Part shown: positions 23,341-35,804 of the stretch, one piece after another | Numbering within the stretch: position 1 is the first letter of the stretch | Layout of the letters: the number at the start of each line of letters is the position of its first letter | Origin: Brachypodius melanocephalos | Lineage: Eukaryota; Chordata; Aves; Passeriformes; Pycnonotidae | NCBI GenBank assembly: GCA_013398615.1 | Contig: VZSR01000514.1 | Location: 4,369,996 to 4,433,995 of the forward strand | Reading direction: 5' to 3' | DNA: 64,000 nt | Notes under the pieces: model-generated | Told to the model about the DNA's origin: nothing | Database searches by the model: none | Seen by the model: the letters and a program-made list of their open reading frames with translations, nothing else | Position numbers and translations under genes: made by a program

Positions 23341-24972
23341 ATGAGGTGACAGAGCTGGGTTAATGTTGCACCTATGATCTTACAAGTAGAAATGAGGGCA
23401 CAGTGGTAGTGCTGAGTTTTCAGAACAGGGTTTTTTTTCTGTTTTCCCACTGTTCCAACTTCACCTCAGCACAAGCAGAGGTGGAAAAATGTCTTGAAAG
23501 CGCTAGTGGAGTATCAAGAATTGAGTTGCAAGTAGGTAGGCTAGTGGGATATCAGCCCTACCAACTTATTTAGGTAAATGATATCAGTGATACTATCAAG
23601 GGCAGGTTTTTTCTGTTGTTCACAATTTTTTAATTGTGACTTTCAGTCCAGATTAAAAACAAGTCTATGCCTTTTCTCTTTGTTTTTTTCCCACTTGTAC
23701 AGCAAAATATCTAATCCAATGCAGCTTTTTCAGCCACTGAATATTTACATGGACATCAGAGACCTGGCCAGTGGTTTCCTGAGTTTTTCTGCTAATGCTT
23801 GGTGTAATGAGCAATCTGTTTCTGCAAAGAGCCTTTGGTTCTAACCCTAATAGAAAAACTCCCTTTGCTGTCTGTGCTTCTTTCTAAGTCTTTTCAAACA
23901 CAATGTTTTCTGCAAGTTGTGGTGACAGGAGACCAGTGAAGAAGATTCTTGTGTCTCTGGTTCTACAGCACAGTGCTGGGGAACTCACATCACCAGATTT
24001 TAATAAATGCAAACCCGAAGCCATAACCATAACTCATGAGTTGAATCAAGCAGCAATTTGCAGTTGTGTTGCCTGGCTCCTGCAGCTGCCTGGAAGATGA
24101 ATATACTGTGTAGCCTGTAAAAAAAGCTAAAAGTCAGCCAGAGATGCCAAGGGAAGGGAGTAGAGAAGTCTCTGTCAGAGAGATGTTCAAGAGAGGTTTT
24201 GGAGCAAGATCGTGTCTAGCAGGGTTGTTGCCCAGTACAATGGGCTGCTGGCTACAGGTTGGTGTCACACAGTTCTGCAGTCATGTAGTTGTAACTTCCT
24301 CATCTAGAGTTCCAGGAAAGGAAAAGAGAGAGATTCTCTACAGTATAGTTTTTCTTACATTTATGTATCTTTTGTCTAGCAAAGAATACTACAGTGTTTG
24401 TTTTTTACCCAGTGCAGGTTTTCTGGCCATCTCACCATCATCTTTCTTCTGTTTTAACTTCATATCAAAAATAGCCGTGTTAGCAGAGAAATTGTCACTA
24501 AAGCCTCACTGAAATTACTGTGATGTGTTACTGTCAACAGATGATCTGTATGTCTTCATTTACATTTCAGGGAAGTAGTCTCTGAAAATGCAAAAACATG
24601 GTTTGGTGCAGTATGGGTGTAAGGAGAAGGAACAGATGTGTAGGAAAGCTTTTTACTACTGCTTCCTTTCATGGTGGTAATGGTAATTAGCAAAGGAAGA
24701 TACAATTTTATTAACTTGTGTGTATTGTAGCAAAAAGTATTAGCCAGGGTCTGTGACTCACTGAAGAGAGACTTGGAAAATGCAAAATCTTTCACTGCAC
24801 AGCTCTTGTGTTCAAATCTAGCCCAGGGTGTTTGCTGGATACTACTGGATGTTGGATTTCTTATTACAGTAGCAATAAGCAACCCTGTCCAGCACACAGA
24901 CACGAGGTGTTAAGCAACAGTTAGTCAACAGTGCTCATGTTCTAAAAAGATTACAATGTTAATATTTCTTTA
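23341..24972. other. Unique non-coding sequence, no gene seen
   Basis: Frames of up to 122 codons (24144-24512, plus) show no domain. No repeat family is recognised. Confidence 0.5.
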
Positions 24973-24997
24973 AAAACAAAACAAAACAAAACAAAAC
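24973..24997. repeat. (AAAAC)5 simple repeat
   Basis: Five perfect AAAAC pentamers are embedded in an A-rich stretch that follows TTTAA. Confidence 0.9.
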
Positions 24998-27900
24998 AAT
25001 ATACCAAAATCAAACAAAGAAAGTCCCAAACAGGTTTTAGGCATCCACAGGCTGGGTTTGGCCTCAGGAAGACAGCCTCCCTTAGATTTTCCTTGTATTC
25101 TTGCAGCCCCTCTGTGCAGCTCAGAGAATACTTCTTGTGGTTCTCCTATTTCACATGCCCAAGGCCCATGTAATTAATTGATATCTTTACAGGGTGCCAG
25201 GTCTGCAAAGTAAGCCATCCTCCACTCTTGACAGTGATTCTCATGCTGGAAACTTGCACCCCATCCTCTGACTATTCCAGCTCTTTGTCAGCAGCTACGT
25301 TTAGGCATTATCTGGGCTGCCCTTAAAGTCCATGGTGGTTCTCCTCACCTTAGTGGGTCCCCAAGTTTCAGTACCAAGTGTTTTGACCAGGGCAGCTGCA
25401 TGTAAAGAAAGCAAAATTTCAGCATTGGAATATCTTTACAGGGAGGGAAACTAGGAAGAGGATGCAGCTCCCGTGTTTCCGGAATCTCTGGTTCTTCAGT
25501 ACCCTGTATGTTACTGCCCCTTCAGCCTCTATACTTTCATCCATTGCATCTTTTTGTTCCAGATTATTTTGTGCTAGGGATCTTCTTGGAACACAGAAGG
25601 TGAGAGCTTGCCTTCATTTGCCTCTTTGCCCTACATTTCTTATTACACTAGTAAATGTAAGGAGTATCTTTAGACTGTTTCCTTCCTTTACATCTTTAGT
25701 TTAGCAAATCCCTAAAAGAAGGAAGTAGTCCAATATAATGGGACAAACAGATGGAGAAACAGCATCCATGGTATCTACAGAAGTATAGTGTTTCTTGCCT
25801 CTTCCTCTTGTCTAGAATCTACCATGTCTGGTAGATTAAAGACAGGATACTAAAGTCAATGAATTTCAGGTCTAATTCAAAATATAGGTATTTCTCTGTG
25901 CATTTTTTTGTTGTTTTTAGTTTTTGCTTCTTTGTTTTATGTGTTTGTTTCATCTGTAGTACATCAAAAGAAAAGAACATACAGTTCAAGGCAGGTTCAG
26001 TAATGAAAATACGTCAATATCGAATCCAAACAATATTGTAAAGCTCACACTGAGGCTTCTCCATATGGTATGTTGATATTGCCAGCCAAAAACACAACAT
26101 GCAACTTCCAGAGCTGGGTTCGGTGAACTTTTAAATCTGTACAAAAATAACTGGCGACAGCTTTCCTCATTGCAAAATCCTTTCTACTCTCTCCCAGAAA
26201 GAGCTGTTCCCCTGCCGGTTTTCAGCACCTCCTCCTCCCCGTCTGCTTGTTCCTTCCTCCCTCTGTTCTGCTTTTTCTCACGTTTGTGTGAATATTCTCC
26301 ATCCCCAGCTCTTGTGACGGAGAGAGGATGCTCCGGAGTTCTCTGCCCATCTTGCTTTCCAGAGACATTACATCACCTGCTGCTGAGCAAAGCTGATTCC
26401 CTGCCGCTCTCACCTTCCCAAACATGGTCTGTCTTGGATCCGTCCAGTTGTCTGGCTGTGTGAATCAGTATTGCTGACCAGTCTGCAGAGTCTGCTGGTT
26501 TCCTTGTCCTCAAATTTCCAAAATAGCAAACAATTCCCCAGTCCTGGAGCAAAACACAAATGTGTGGCTGAAACCTCAGCTCAAGCTGAGGAGAGCTCAG
26601 CTGTGGGGTGATTCTCACTGACCACAAGTGGAGTGAGAAAGGAGGTCAGAAGCTTCCCCATCACAGACCTATTCTCACAGGGCTCTGCAGCCTACATGAG
26701 AGTGGATTAGATGGTGCTGTTTTTTCCCTCCGTTGTTGTGCCTAGATTTGGGAGCCTGCTACTGCTGTAGTTCACAGGAAAAGCCACATATGATGTTAGT
26801 GTGCAATAATTTACCTTCTCAGTGTTGTAGGCCAGTAGGAGGTGAGGGTGATGTGCTCCAGCCTTCTTTGTAGGTCACCATGATTCACTTGGTTTGTATC
26901 AGGAATTATTCTAATATTACACCTGTGGGTATAATACTCAGGATATCTTTCACAGATGTGATTTCCAGGAGAACTGTGAAAGACCTTTCCATCAGAAGTG
27001 TTGGTGGGAACAACACAGGAGTTGTGATCAGAGCATGAAGTACTTGTTGCACTGAAGTGGGAAATCAGGGAGCAGAGTGCTGAGCTGGGAGCAGTGCTAA
27101 TAGCTGCATGGGCCTCTGCTGATGGCAGTGACATGAGGCCATAAGGTGATTGCAGGACAACAGGAGGTGATAGCATAAAATGTTGCTTTCGTGTTGCTAT
27201 TTCCTGGGCAGGCTATCTGTCCTCAGATTGCTGTTGCCAATGATTTGATTTGTCTCTTTTCTGTCTCCCTAAATAACGCCTTTTTATCACATCCTACTCT
27301 CTCACTACTCATTTGGGCTGTTAAGTACCACCTGTTATCTACTCATCTTTTTCATGTGAAGAAACCTTCTATGTTAGTGCATTCCTATTCCTTAAAGCAG
27401 ACCTTAGTGTGTTAGTCTGGCTTGTGGTAACACCACACAAGTATGGGCAATAATGTGATTTCTGCCAAAACCCGTGAAAATACCAAGGACAATGACAAGC
27501 ATAATAGGTTTGTTAAACATGTCAGCGTAGCTATTTGTTGTGTTCTTTGATTTAGGTCAACTACTCTTAAATCCTCCATCGCTGTGGGAGTTAAGCCACC
27601 CTTGGTGACTGTCACAGGGGGCTCCACAGGGGTGGTGTTTGTCACACCTTTGTGCCTGGTCTATGCTGATGTGACTGTAAATGTGGGCATGTCTGCATGG
27701 CACGGGCCCTCTGCTAACTGGAACAGTTAAATGAGAATAGAGGTCCCTACATCAGTAGGACACATTCCTGACATATAAGCACCTTTTTAAAGCTTGTGTC
27801 TGATAGACATTTCCTGGTGAAATGGTTCATCTTTAACCTCTAGTTACACAAACGCAAAAATGCATAGCACTGAGTGGGAATGTAGTGATTAACAAATGGT

Positions 27901-29226
27901 GATTAATGACATCCAGCTCAAGAAGGGCTTTTATTTTGAGGGAATAGAGGTTTCCTCCTGTGCTGGTGGGGATTCTAATCAAAAATGTGTCATTGTGGAA
28001 TAACCAGCTGACATGAGATCAATAGTTTTCCTATCACTTCTCTCTTTTGAGCCATATCTGTCCATCAGTGTAGAAGGGAAAATGCGTCATAATACTGTAA
28101 GGCATGAATTAGAAATTACAGGAGAGATAATAGTGGACATCACAGAGATGAGTCAATGCTGAGGGGTGGATGAACAATATGAACAGCAGAAAATGTTCTG
28201 AATGACCAAAGAAAAGATGCATTTTTTTACACTGTGGAAAGAGTCGGGAGTATCAGGGATGTAAAAGTAGGTTGAAATGAAATGTAAAAAGAAGACATGT
28301 CAGTCAAGAATTATAAATTTTAGTCCACTAAAAAGTAAGAAGTAGAAAAATGTTAAGTTAGCTTAAGTTAGAAAATTACTTCATAAAGAGACAAAAATGA
28401 GAAAGTGTGCTCCTTTCAAAATCTGATATTTTCCATGTCTCAGACATTGTAGGCTCCTTTTTGGTGAAAGCAAAGAAGTAGTAATATTGCATTGTGTTAA
28501 TTATGTATAATTTTATGGACATCCCATAAGAGTATTTCTGTGGAAAAAATAATTTTAAATAGATGCCTAAGATTTTTTTTAATAAGACACCCATGTAATG
28601 GAGCTGCAGTACTGGGGAATCAGTGGAAACTTGATTGTAATTTTACCTGTTATGTCATTAGTAATGCTACATGAGCTTTGTTTTGGCTAATCATAGCTAG
28701 ATTTTGGTGCAGGGGTTTAGTAACAAATGTGTAGTTTTGAAGAACATCTTGGTAGTACTGCTATGCAAGTGGGTTTTATTCTATTTCTTCTTTCTGTCCT
28801 TTCGGTCTTTCATTGGTTTCTTTCTTTCAGGAAGACTGTATCATTATGATACTAAAGTTGAAGGAATTGGGAATTTCTCAGCAAAAGGTCTAGTAAGAAA
28901 ACTGAAGTAACTTAAACCAGATGTATCATAAACTGAGAGTGGATTCAGATTTGGCATAAGGGGCAGAAAATTAAGGTTGTAATAAATACATGTTGCTCGT
29001 CTCCTTGAGTCATCTGGGGATTTCTCCACTGAACCACTGTCAGCACAGGGAATGTCCCTGGCCAGCGTCGAAGTCCTCTGTTCTCTCCATTGCTTACTGA
29101 TATTGCTGGCAACTTTCTCAAGTAAAGGCAAGCTTTCAAGTTACTGGACCAAAGAATTCCCATGAATTGCTTTTAAGGCCTTTTCTGCTTTTAAGTAACA
29201 CATTTCTCTCCACCTCTGCTCTTCTC
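24998..29226. other. Unique non-coding sequence, no gene seen
   Basis: Mild CpG retention appears at 26150-26440, within a C-rich stretch on the plus strand that keeps a 97-codon frame (26170-26463) open without any recognised domain. CCAGTAGGAGGTGAG near 26830 is a partial CTCF-like match. Confidence 0.5.
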
Positions 29227-29252
29227 AAAAAAAAGAAAAGGAAAAGAAAAGA
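29227..29252. repeat. A-rich (GAAAA)-type low-complexity tract
   Basis: A run of eight A is followed by GAAAAG-type units, a short purine-only tract. Confidence 0.8.
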
Positions 29253-31441
29253 GTTAGAATGATGCAAATTTCATTGCATTGTGTTTGGTTTAATGTCTCT
29301 CAAGCTCTTCAATCATGTTACCTTGCTTCATGCTGTGTTAGTCTCTGTCAGAGTACAAAAAAGAAACTGTGAAAGGATGCTCAGCCACGCTGATGAGCTG
29401 GAAACATGAATCTGTTACTGCATCCCCGTGTTATAACTCTTGTTATGGCAGAGTCTGAAAATACATCCATCCTCTATGTGGCCATTTTTAGCAGTTGAGC
29501 CTCAAATTTTCTTCCTGTGTCACAAAAGGAACTGGACAAGAGTGGGCTCAGGTGTGATTACACTCCAATCCTGTCATCCTCAGTGTACAAGCCTCCAGCC
29601 TTAGTTCCATGGAGCCTATTCTTGCCCAGAAGATTTTGATAGCAGGTGTAGGCCAAGGTAGCTAATAGTGGATCACAGGCTGAATTATTGAATTCTCTTG
29701 TCACCTTCATGATTCTAAGGAAATATGTGCTTTCAAATTCATGTCATCTTTAAGAAGTCTTCCTCTGACTGACTGCTGTCCAACCAGAAAGCCTTATATT
29801 TTATGTAAGGCACTATGCTCAAAGCAATTTTGTGTGTATTGGCTATTCAGAGAACAGAGCCATCTCTGCAAGCATAAATAAGACAAAGTACCAAAGGAAT
29901 GTTTTCACCTACAGCCTACACTGTTGGGTTTTTGCCCCATTGTGTCTAGAGCAACAAGTCTTTATTCATGTGTTTAATTTCTTTTATAGGATGCTCTGGG
30001 TTTTGTTCCCATGGACATCTACAGAAATATCCTCTGTTGTCACTTGCTGTGATTCACTAATGAAAGAATAAGTGTTAAGTAGTGGTGACATGAGCCTTGA
30101 AAACTGAGACTCTGCTCTTAGCCTGAAAGCAGTGCTTGTGATCAGATGTACAAGCACAGCAGCAGAAGAAATTATCACTTGAAGCTTTTTCTGATAAGTG
30201 CATCTGTGAAGTCTTTCCCAGCAGTGTGGCTTGTTAAAGATTTAGACATGTAATTATTGGTATGTTGAGTATCTGTTGTGCATGCAAATCTTGTGTGAAT
30301 CACTAAGAAAACAGTTTTGTCTGTCACATGCAACTTCCACTCTGTCATCTAGGAATGTCTACAGTGAACATATTTCCTGTGCAATGCCTTGGCCCCTGAG
30401 CAGTGTGTCACGGTCTTCTAGTGCCAAGCTGGAAATTTAAAATATTCTTCCTCTGCCAGCAAAAAAGGTTAACAAAATGCTTAAAGCTGGTCATGGCCAG
30501 ATATGAGAGATTTTTGTGACAACCACCATTGACAAATACAGTACAAATTGATTTTAGAGGATTAAAACCATGGGCAGAATTAATATTGAGTTTAGGCTTT
30601 ATCAAACTTTTAATTCTGAGAAGAAAATAATTCAAAATTCATATTGTGCAAAAGAGAAATCTAGAAAATTATAAATGCTAAAGAAAGCCAGAAGGGACAG
30701 GGAAATTAAGCAAAAGCAGCAAGAATGTTAAATTGGAAGAGTGGTCTGGGTCTTGCTCAAGAGAAACAATTGAGTCTAGACCTGACTAACACATGGTCAC
30801 TACCTTCCTTAGCCAGCACCTGAGGCAACCCAGAAGGGTTTATGTGGGCCAAAATTAATGACAGGACAATACAAAACATTATATTGCTTTAATTATCAGC
30901 AGTAAACAGAGTCTTAGCAGAATAAACCAGCCTGTAGAGAGTTCTCTGGTGTGCAGGTAGATTATGTGTCCAGACTAGCTCCTTTATATTTTGGGGCGGG
31001 GGGGGGAAAGGCATGAAGAGTTTATTTTTATTTCTTTGAAACTCTTACTTAAGCAATCATGATGGCAACATATCTTAATATCAACTAAAATTATTTTTAA
31101 TACGCTAGTAGTCATTTTTTGTTTTGTCAAAGGCTAGGTAGTTACTTCTCTTGGCTTTCCGTCAGATTCTTTAGGCTTGAATTTTTTAAGGGGAGGGACA
31201 TAGGCCTTCATATTTCCTTTCCCTTTGCAATCCCTCAGTGATGTTATGGGCCTGTGCGTGGGAAGCAGTTTCCAATTTTGTTGCTGTAATCAGCTGTGGT
31301 TGCAGTGAAAGCCCTCAGGAAATCTGGATACCTGGTGCTTTCTGCACATTAGGCAGATAATTTACAATTATAATTTGTGACTTTTGTTATTTATATATGC
31401 AAAAGAATATAGCTGTGGTGAAGATTTCTGGGGCTCTTGGA
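29253..31441. other. Non-coding; contains one long G run
   Basis: No gene is seen. At 30993-31006 the plus strand reads GGGGC followed by nine G, an isolated G-rich spot in AT-rich surroundings. Confidence 0.5.
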
Positions 31442-31479
31442 AAAATTGATAGCAAATCTCAAAATTGATAGCATTTCTC
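31442..31479. repeat. 19-bp tandem duplication
   Basis: AAAATTGATAGCAAATCTC is followed directly by the same 19-mer with two changes in its third quarter (31442-31460 and 31461-31479). This is a recent local duplication. Confidence 0.85.
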
Positions 31480-34400
31480 TTTCTTGTTCTTAAAGTGTAT
31501 TTGAAGTGAACCCGAAGTCAGCAATGAAGATCTAAAATTAGTTCATTGGCCCGATTAAAATCGTTGGTCCCTTGCAGGATGATTAAATGTACTCTCCAGG
31601 AGGAGAAAGGAAATTGCATCTTGCTGAGGATGAGAAAGAAATGGCCCTGAAGTTTTTCTTTTAGAGGTTCACTCAAGAACACAATTTCAGTTAAGGTTAA
31701 TGAATAAAAAGCACTTTGCACAATTACAGCTTGCCTGCCTCATGCTGGGGACATTGTGATCACTGCAGTGGCATCCTTTTGTTCAGGAGAGACTCCTTTC
31801 ACCATCGTACACAGCCCCAGGCACCTTCTGATGCCTTGATTCAGATGGAAGGGTTTCCTGCACTTCAAGACACCCACAGGGATGAGCAGTGTGGAGTCAC
31901 TCTCCTCCAAGCTGTGTGGTGGAAAAAGCCTCCTCCTGCGTGTGTGCACCTCCCTTCTGAGTTCAGTGCTGCCTTCTCCTGGAAACTTACCCTGGCTCCA
32001 CATGCAGGAAAGCTAGGCCAGGAGTCCTTGTGCCAGTGCACACACACTGTTGACCTGTGTGTTCTTGTCCATCTGGTGAGGCAGATTAGAGCCCAGGCTG
32101 CGTTTGAAGGTGAGCTCTGACCTGCCCACACTGCAGGAGGCTGTAGATTAAGTCAGGGGAAAGGAGATCAGTTGTAATGTTCCAACATGCTCCTACTGGG
32201 CATGGGTATTCCTCAGGCAGCTCCCTTCTTTCTAAATGAGCGTTTTTGCCAGGAGGATTTTGAGGACTTTCCATAGTGGTTTGGGATTTTAGGATATCTC
32301 ACAGTCCATCTGCAAGTGCAGAGCATAAGAAGGTCCAGGGCTCTGGGTGAACTGTAGCTACGGTGTATGTAAAATGGAGTTGACACCATCACGGACGTAT
32401 CAGACTACCCGCTCCTCGTGTGGTCCCTTACGTAGATATCTACTTCTCTCTGAGGTGCCCTGTGGAAAAGTGGATATTTTTGGGCTTATAAGGAACTCTT
32501 TCTGTGTGCCTGTATGCCTTAGGGATTTCTGGTTTGGCTTCTTCAGCAAAGAGTGTGGCACCCCAAGTCTTTGTTTGTCTGGTTGTGAAGCTGGAGATGG
32601 CCCCAAGCAAAAGACTCCATGGCAAAGTCTCTTGTACTTCTGTAGCTACTTTAAAACCTTTCAGGACACCAGGAGAAGCTTTCAGAGGAACTCTTGTCCT
32701 CACATAACTGACGGCACATCCAGAACTGCATGTCATGTCCAAGTCTCCTGCCTTGGTGTTCAGCTGCTGTCCAAGCTCCTCTGAGTCCTCCAAAAGTTTT
32801 GTGACAGCTCTGTACCCAGTCTCACAGGACAGATGTTCTGGGAACAACAAAGAATGAGCCTCTTGGAATCTGCTTCAGAGAATGTGAAGAAAATTTTTAT
32901 CTTCAACAATTCACATGCCTTCTTTTTCCTCGTTCTTTGTTTGACAAATTGTTTTCTATTTACAGCCAGCACATTTTAATGCCTTCCCCCTCCCCCCAGC
33001 CTACTGGGTTCTTTTTTCTCCTTCTGACAATGTTACCATATGGTACTATTATTCAGAGATTCCTCAACATGTATTGCAAGAGTCCTGAAAAATAATTAGG
33101 TGCTGCTGTGGTGTGAAAGCACATCTGTGATCAATGGCTTTCTCTGGAAATTATGGGATAAAAGGTCCCAAGACATTTTTCTGTCTTTCTACTTTCTCTC
33201 TGCCCTTTTCTACCTCTCCTGGCCCCCCAAAAGTATTATAATAAAGGGAGGAAATTCTGTGTGAACTGCTATTTTCATTTTCTTTCTTAAAAGCACTGCA
33301 CAGTTGATTGGTAGATTTTTTGAGCTGTGATTAGGGAAAGAAATCTCTGGGGAGAAAAAGGTATATATTTAGCCTCTGTACATTTAGAATAGAGCTTAAT
33401 TCTATGGTGATAACCAATGATTTACACCCTTTAATCCAAAAGTCCTCCCATGCCCTGTGGGGAATGCAACATATGTCCAGCAAATTGGTAACCATATGCT
33501 TCAGTGAACACATGCTCTCTCAGCCCTTCCCCTGCTTCATTCCATTGAAGGTTCCCTGCTAAAGTGCTCTGGTCTCGCAATTTATTCTGCCTTCATTGAG
33601 GTTTTTGTGAAGAGTTATTTTCAGATTCCTTCTAGTATTGCGCATTCTGTGTTTTTGCAAGGTTTCAGGCAGTTGTTTTTGCTGGGCAATTTCACAAGTG
33701 AATCAATGAGGAAAGGTTTTCTCAGCTCCTGATGAGAGTCAGACATATCTCCTGCAGAACTTTTTCTCCCAAGTGTGTATTGGGAAATAAATTAAAATCG
33801 AGGTTATCAAAAACAAGTTTCACAGAGGCTTTTCAAAACTGATTTGTTCTGAAATCCTTTCTTTCACCACCTCATGTTATCAGCCCTCTAGCACTGCCAC
33901 TGAAACTGTAAAGATTGTAATGAATAATCCTTCTTTATCTATTTAGCACATGGTGAAACAGAAAGAAAAAGGACACCTATATGTATTTTTTTCCTTTTTG
34001 TGGTCACTTTTAAACAGAAATGTTAGAGCAGGAACACTGACTGAAAGATAAAACTAGTTCATGCAAAGGGGGACCAAATACGTTAGCCTGCAGCTACCCT
34101 CCTCCAGCAGGAAAGATTATCCCAGATAAGCAACAGCAGGGTAATGTTGAACAAATTAGCTTGACTGATGAACCCTGAACTCTTGTCAGTATTAATGCCT
34201 GCTAAGTTAAGCAGGCCCAGGCTTTATAATGAGGACTTATCCTCAGAGGCCAATGCAATATAACCTATTTTTTCTTACAGATGTCATGTAGGAGGGGCTC
34301 TGGGTCTTTTCCAGTGATCCCAACAGGCTTTTATAGTGCTTTTTTTTCCTAACCCGAAGGAATCATTGCACTGAGAGTGGCTTTGGTGGTGCACTGGTGC

Positions 34401-35735
34401 TGGTGTATCCTGTGCTAAGTTCTTTGCATAAGGATGGACTTTGTCCTGTGTTTGCACACTGTGGAGGAGCCTGGGCTGGCCCAGGACCAGTCTGTAGGCA
34501 TTGCTGCAACAGTGGTAATCCAGGCAAGCCAGTCCTGATTACCTTCTTGATACGGTGTCTTAGAGTTCATTTGCCTTTTCCACATTTAGACATTTGTTTC
34601 CTCCCACTGCATACCCTTAGCCCCTTCCAAATTCAGACTTAGAAGACCAGAGCCCATCGGCCGTCTGTCAAAGGGTGCTTCTGAGTGAGCACAGCATTAC
34701 GAAGGTTTATCACCTGCTCTTCCTCTCAGCAGCCAGGTGCTGCATGATCATTTTGTGGAAGTTTTCTTAGAGTGAGGTAGAAAAATGTACATATTGCAGA
34801 CTGTCATGGCAGTGGAGTCAGCCTGCTGCCACACAAGAGCACTGCTGTACAGTGGGATTCAGGGACTAGTGGATGGCTGGGTTGTGACAGATGTGCAGAG
34901 GGGACAGTGTGCTGTGGGGACAGCCTGTCTTCCAGGGTATCAAAGCTGAGATGCCCCTCTTCTCTTTATCTGGCCTTTCTCATGAAGACAGCCTGCTCTT
35001 TAGCACCAGCCAGGGGACAGCAGTGAAGGGAAGGTGGCACAGGGAGTCGGTGCAATGCCACCAGCCAGAGATGGTGGGAGAACCTGGGGCAATGGGTGTC
35101 AGCTGCTGGGGTCAGTGGGCTGAGACATCCAAAGGAGCACCACTTGGCATCTAAAGTGTGGAACTGAGCTTCGATTTAATGTGTTTTAGTATACTGAAGA
35201 ATGGTTTCACAGCAAAAGTCTTTAAATTATTTGGGAAGTGAGATACAGGGGAAAACTCACCCTCTTCTCTTACTCTTAATTTTCTCCCTTATCCTTTCAT
35301 TCATGGGCATTTTTTTAAGCCATACAGAAAAGCATTTACTATAAAGGAAAAACACACCTTAAATATTTACTGATACGTATTTGAAAACCATCTGGAGTGA
35401 GTAGTATGGTTGGTGTCGGATGTGAACTCTCCTGGGATGTCAGGAAAGGGATGGGAAAAGTTGGTGCTCTGGTTTTACTGCTTGTCCATGGGTTCCCAGT
35501 GCTTCTGAGGTACAAGAACAAAGATCAGCCCTTTCTTTGAGCTCCAGCATCCGCTGGAAGGGGCCTTAGAGATACATGTTCCCATGAGGAAGAGAATATT
35601 TGTCCTGTCACAATGTCAAATTCTTTTCCCCTCCTCTTCCCAATTTGGCATGGTGCTTGCATATCTCCTTCCCAAGGGTACTTGTTTGGTTTTAATTGCC
35701 TAAAGGGCAGATTGGGAGACAAGAAAACAAGATTT
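31480..35735. other. Unique non-coding sequence, no gene seen
   Basis: The 31716-32120 (+, 134 codons) and 32347-32784 (+, 145 codons) frames fall in a GC-richer part of the window, where stops are rarer. Neither contains a recognised motif, and both overlap equally open frames on the opposite strand, as expected of non-coding DNA. Confidence 0.5.
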
Positions 35736-35804
35736 TTATTCTTGCCTCTGCCCGAATATTCTTGTGACCTTGGGCAAGCAGATTTCTGTGCAAGACTGAA
35801 ATAA
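35736..35804 (+). repeat. MIR SINE core remnant
   Basis: CTTGCCTCTGCCCGAATATTC, TTGTGACCTTGGGCAAG, then ATTTCTGTGCAAGACTGAAATAATC closely follow the MIR core 'GGCTCTGCCACTTACTAGCTGTGTGACCTTGGGCAAG..CTCTGTGCCTCAGTTTCC'. The central 16 bases are a near-perfect match. The tRNA-like head and the 3' tail are not recognisable. Confidence 0.6.

Noticed and set aside
24760..24860. GTGTTCAAATCTAGCCC as a tRNA T-loop or tRNA-derived SINE box B
   Set aside because: It resembles a box B, but no box A at the right distance, acceptor stem or SINE body could be found.
26829..26843. CCAGTAGGAGGTGAG as a CTCF site
   Set aside because: It misses key core positions (A in place of G/T, T in place of C), so it is weaker than the site at 11079.
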